From an uncultured Prevotella sp. (lineage in GTDB: Bacteria > Bacteroidota > Bacteroidia > Bacteroidales > Bacteroidaceae), in assembly GCA_946055365.1 (NCBI GenBank), contig CAMGFM010000118.1, forward strand, positions 1 through 5,140: a DNA stretch of 5,140 nt, given 5' to 3'. The position numbers and the translations under genes are program-made. The notes below the pieces were generated by a model, which saw nothing but the letters and a program-made list of their open reading frames with translations, searched no databases and was not told where the DNA came from. Of the stretch, positions 5,099-5,140 are shown in pieces. How positions within the stretch are numbered: position 1 is the first letter of the stretch; every line of letters starts with the position of its first letter.

Positions 5099-5130
5099 TC
5101 TGATGGCGAAATTAAAATGTAATATATTTG
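5099..5130 (+). promoter_or_regulatory. Candidate rightward promoter at the window edge
   Basis: TATATTTG at 5123-5130 is a full match to TAnnTTTG. TCTG at 5099-5102, exactly 20 bp upstream, matches TTTG at three of four bases. It points out of the window, away from the AraC-family gene, so it probably serves a divergent gene starting past 5140. Confidence 0.45.
5114..5121 (-). promoter_or_regulatory. Weak candidate -7 box for the AraC-family gene
   Basis: The minus strand reads TACATTTT, differing from TAnnTTTG only in the last base. It would give a leader of about 65-70 nt. No better match lies in the 99 bp upstream of the start codon within the window. It almost abuts the rightward box at 5123-5130. 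Confidence 0.25.
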
Positions 5131-5140
5131 TATAGCATTT

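Noticed and set aside
4502..5122. Open plus-strand frame of 206 codons opposite the AraC-family gene
   Set aside because: Antisense to intact cupin and AraC domains; its sequence has no family resemblance.

Overview
The window looks like a chromosomal segment from a Bacteroidales bacterium, most likely of the Prevotella type. Three things point there. The block dnaE / psd / pssA / DUF4834 protein is a gene neighbourhood I associate with Bacteroidetes. The candidate promoters have the Bacteroidetes form (TTTG, about 20 bp, TAnnTTTG) rather than the sigma70 form. The start codons lack Shine-Dalgarno sequences and are preceded by A-rich stretches. Assignment to genus is inference.

Layout: on the left edge is the first 43 codons of dnaE, reading leftward. 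A 393-bp intergenic region holds divergent candidate promoters and a structured leader of about 260 nt for psd. Then, rightward, come psd (phosphatidylserine decarboxylase proenzyme), a 304-bp gap with a terminator-like and possibly attenuator-like structure, pssA (CDP-diacylglycerol-serine phosphatidyltransferase), a 121-bp gap with a GC-rich imperfect hairpin next to an AT-rich patch, a small DUF4834-type membrane protein, and a ROK-family transcriptional regulator. On the right, convergent to the ROK gene, is an AraC-family regulator on the minus strand. Upstream of it is a candidate promoter that points out of the window.

How the genes work together: PssA makes phosphatidylserine from CDP-diacylglycerol and serine, and Psd decarboxylates it to phosphatidylethanolamine, so the two encode consecutive steps of membrane lipid synthesis. 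The small single-span protein follows them by conserved neighbourhood, with no known function. The ROK and AraC genes are probably sugar- or metabolite-responsive regulators whose targets are not visible here.

The most unusual structure is in the 201 bp between the convergent ROK and AraC genes. A hairpin with a 17-bp stem and a 3-nt loop runs directly into six contiguous units of a 22-bp tandem repeat, and the right arm of the hairpin is the start of the first unit. I see no tRNA, rRNA, CRISPR array, insertion sequence or transposase gene. I did not find a clearly new multi-gene system. The repeat/hairpin element and the psd and pssA leaders are the parts worth following up.
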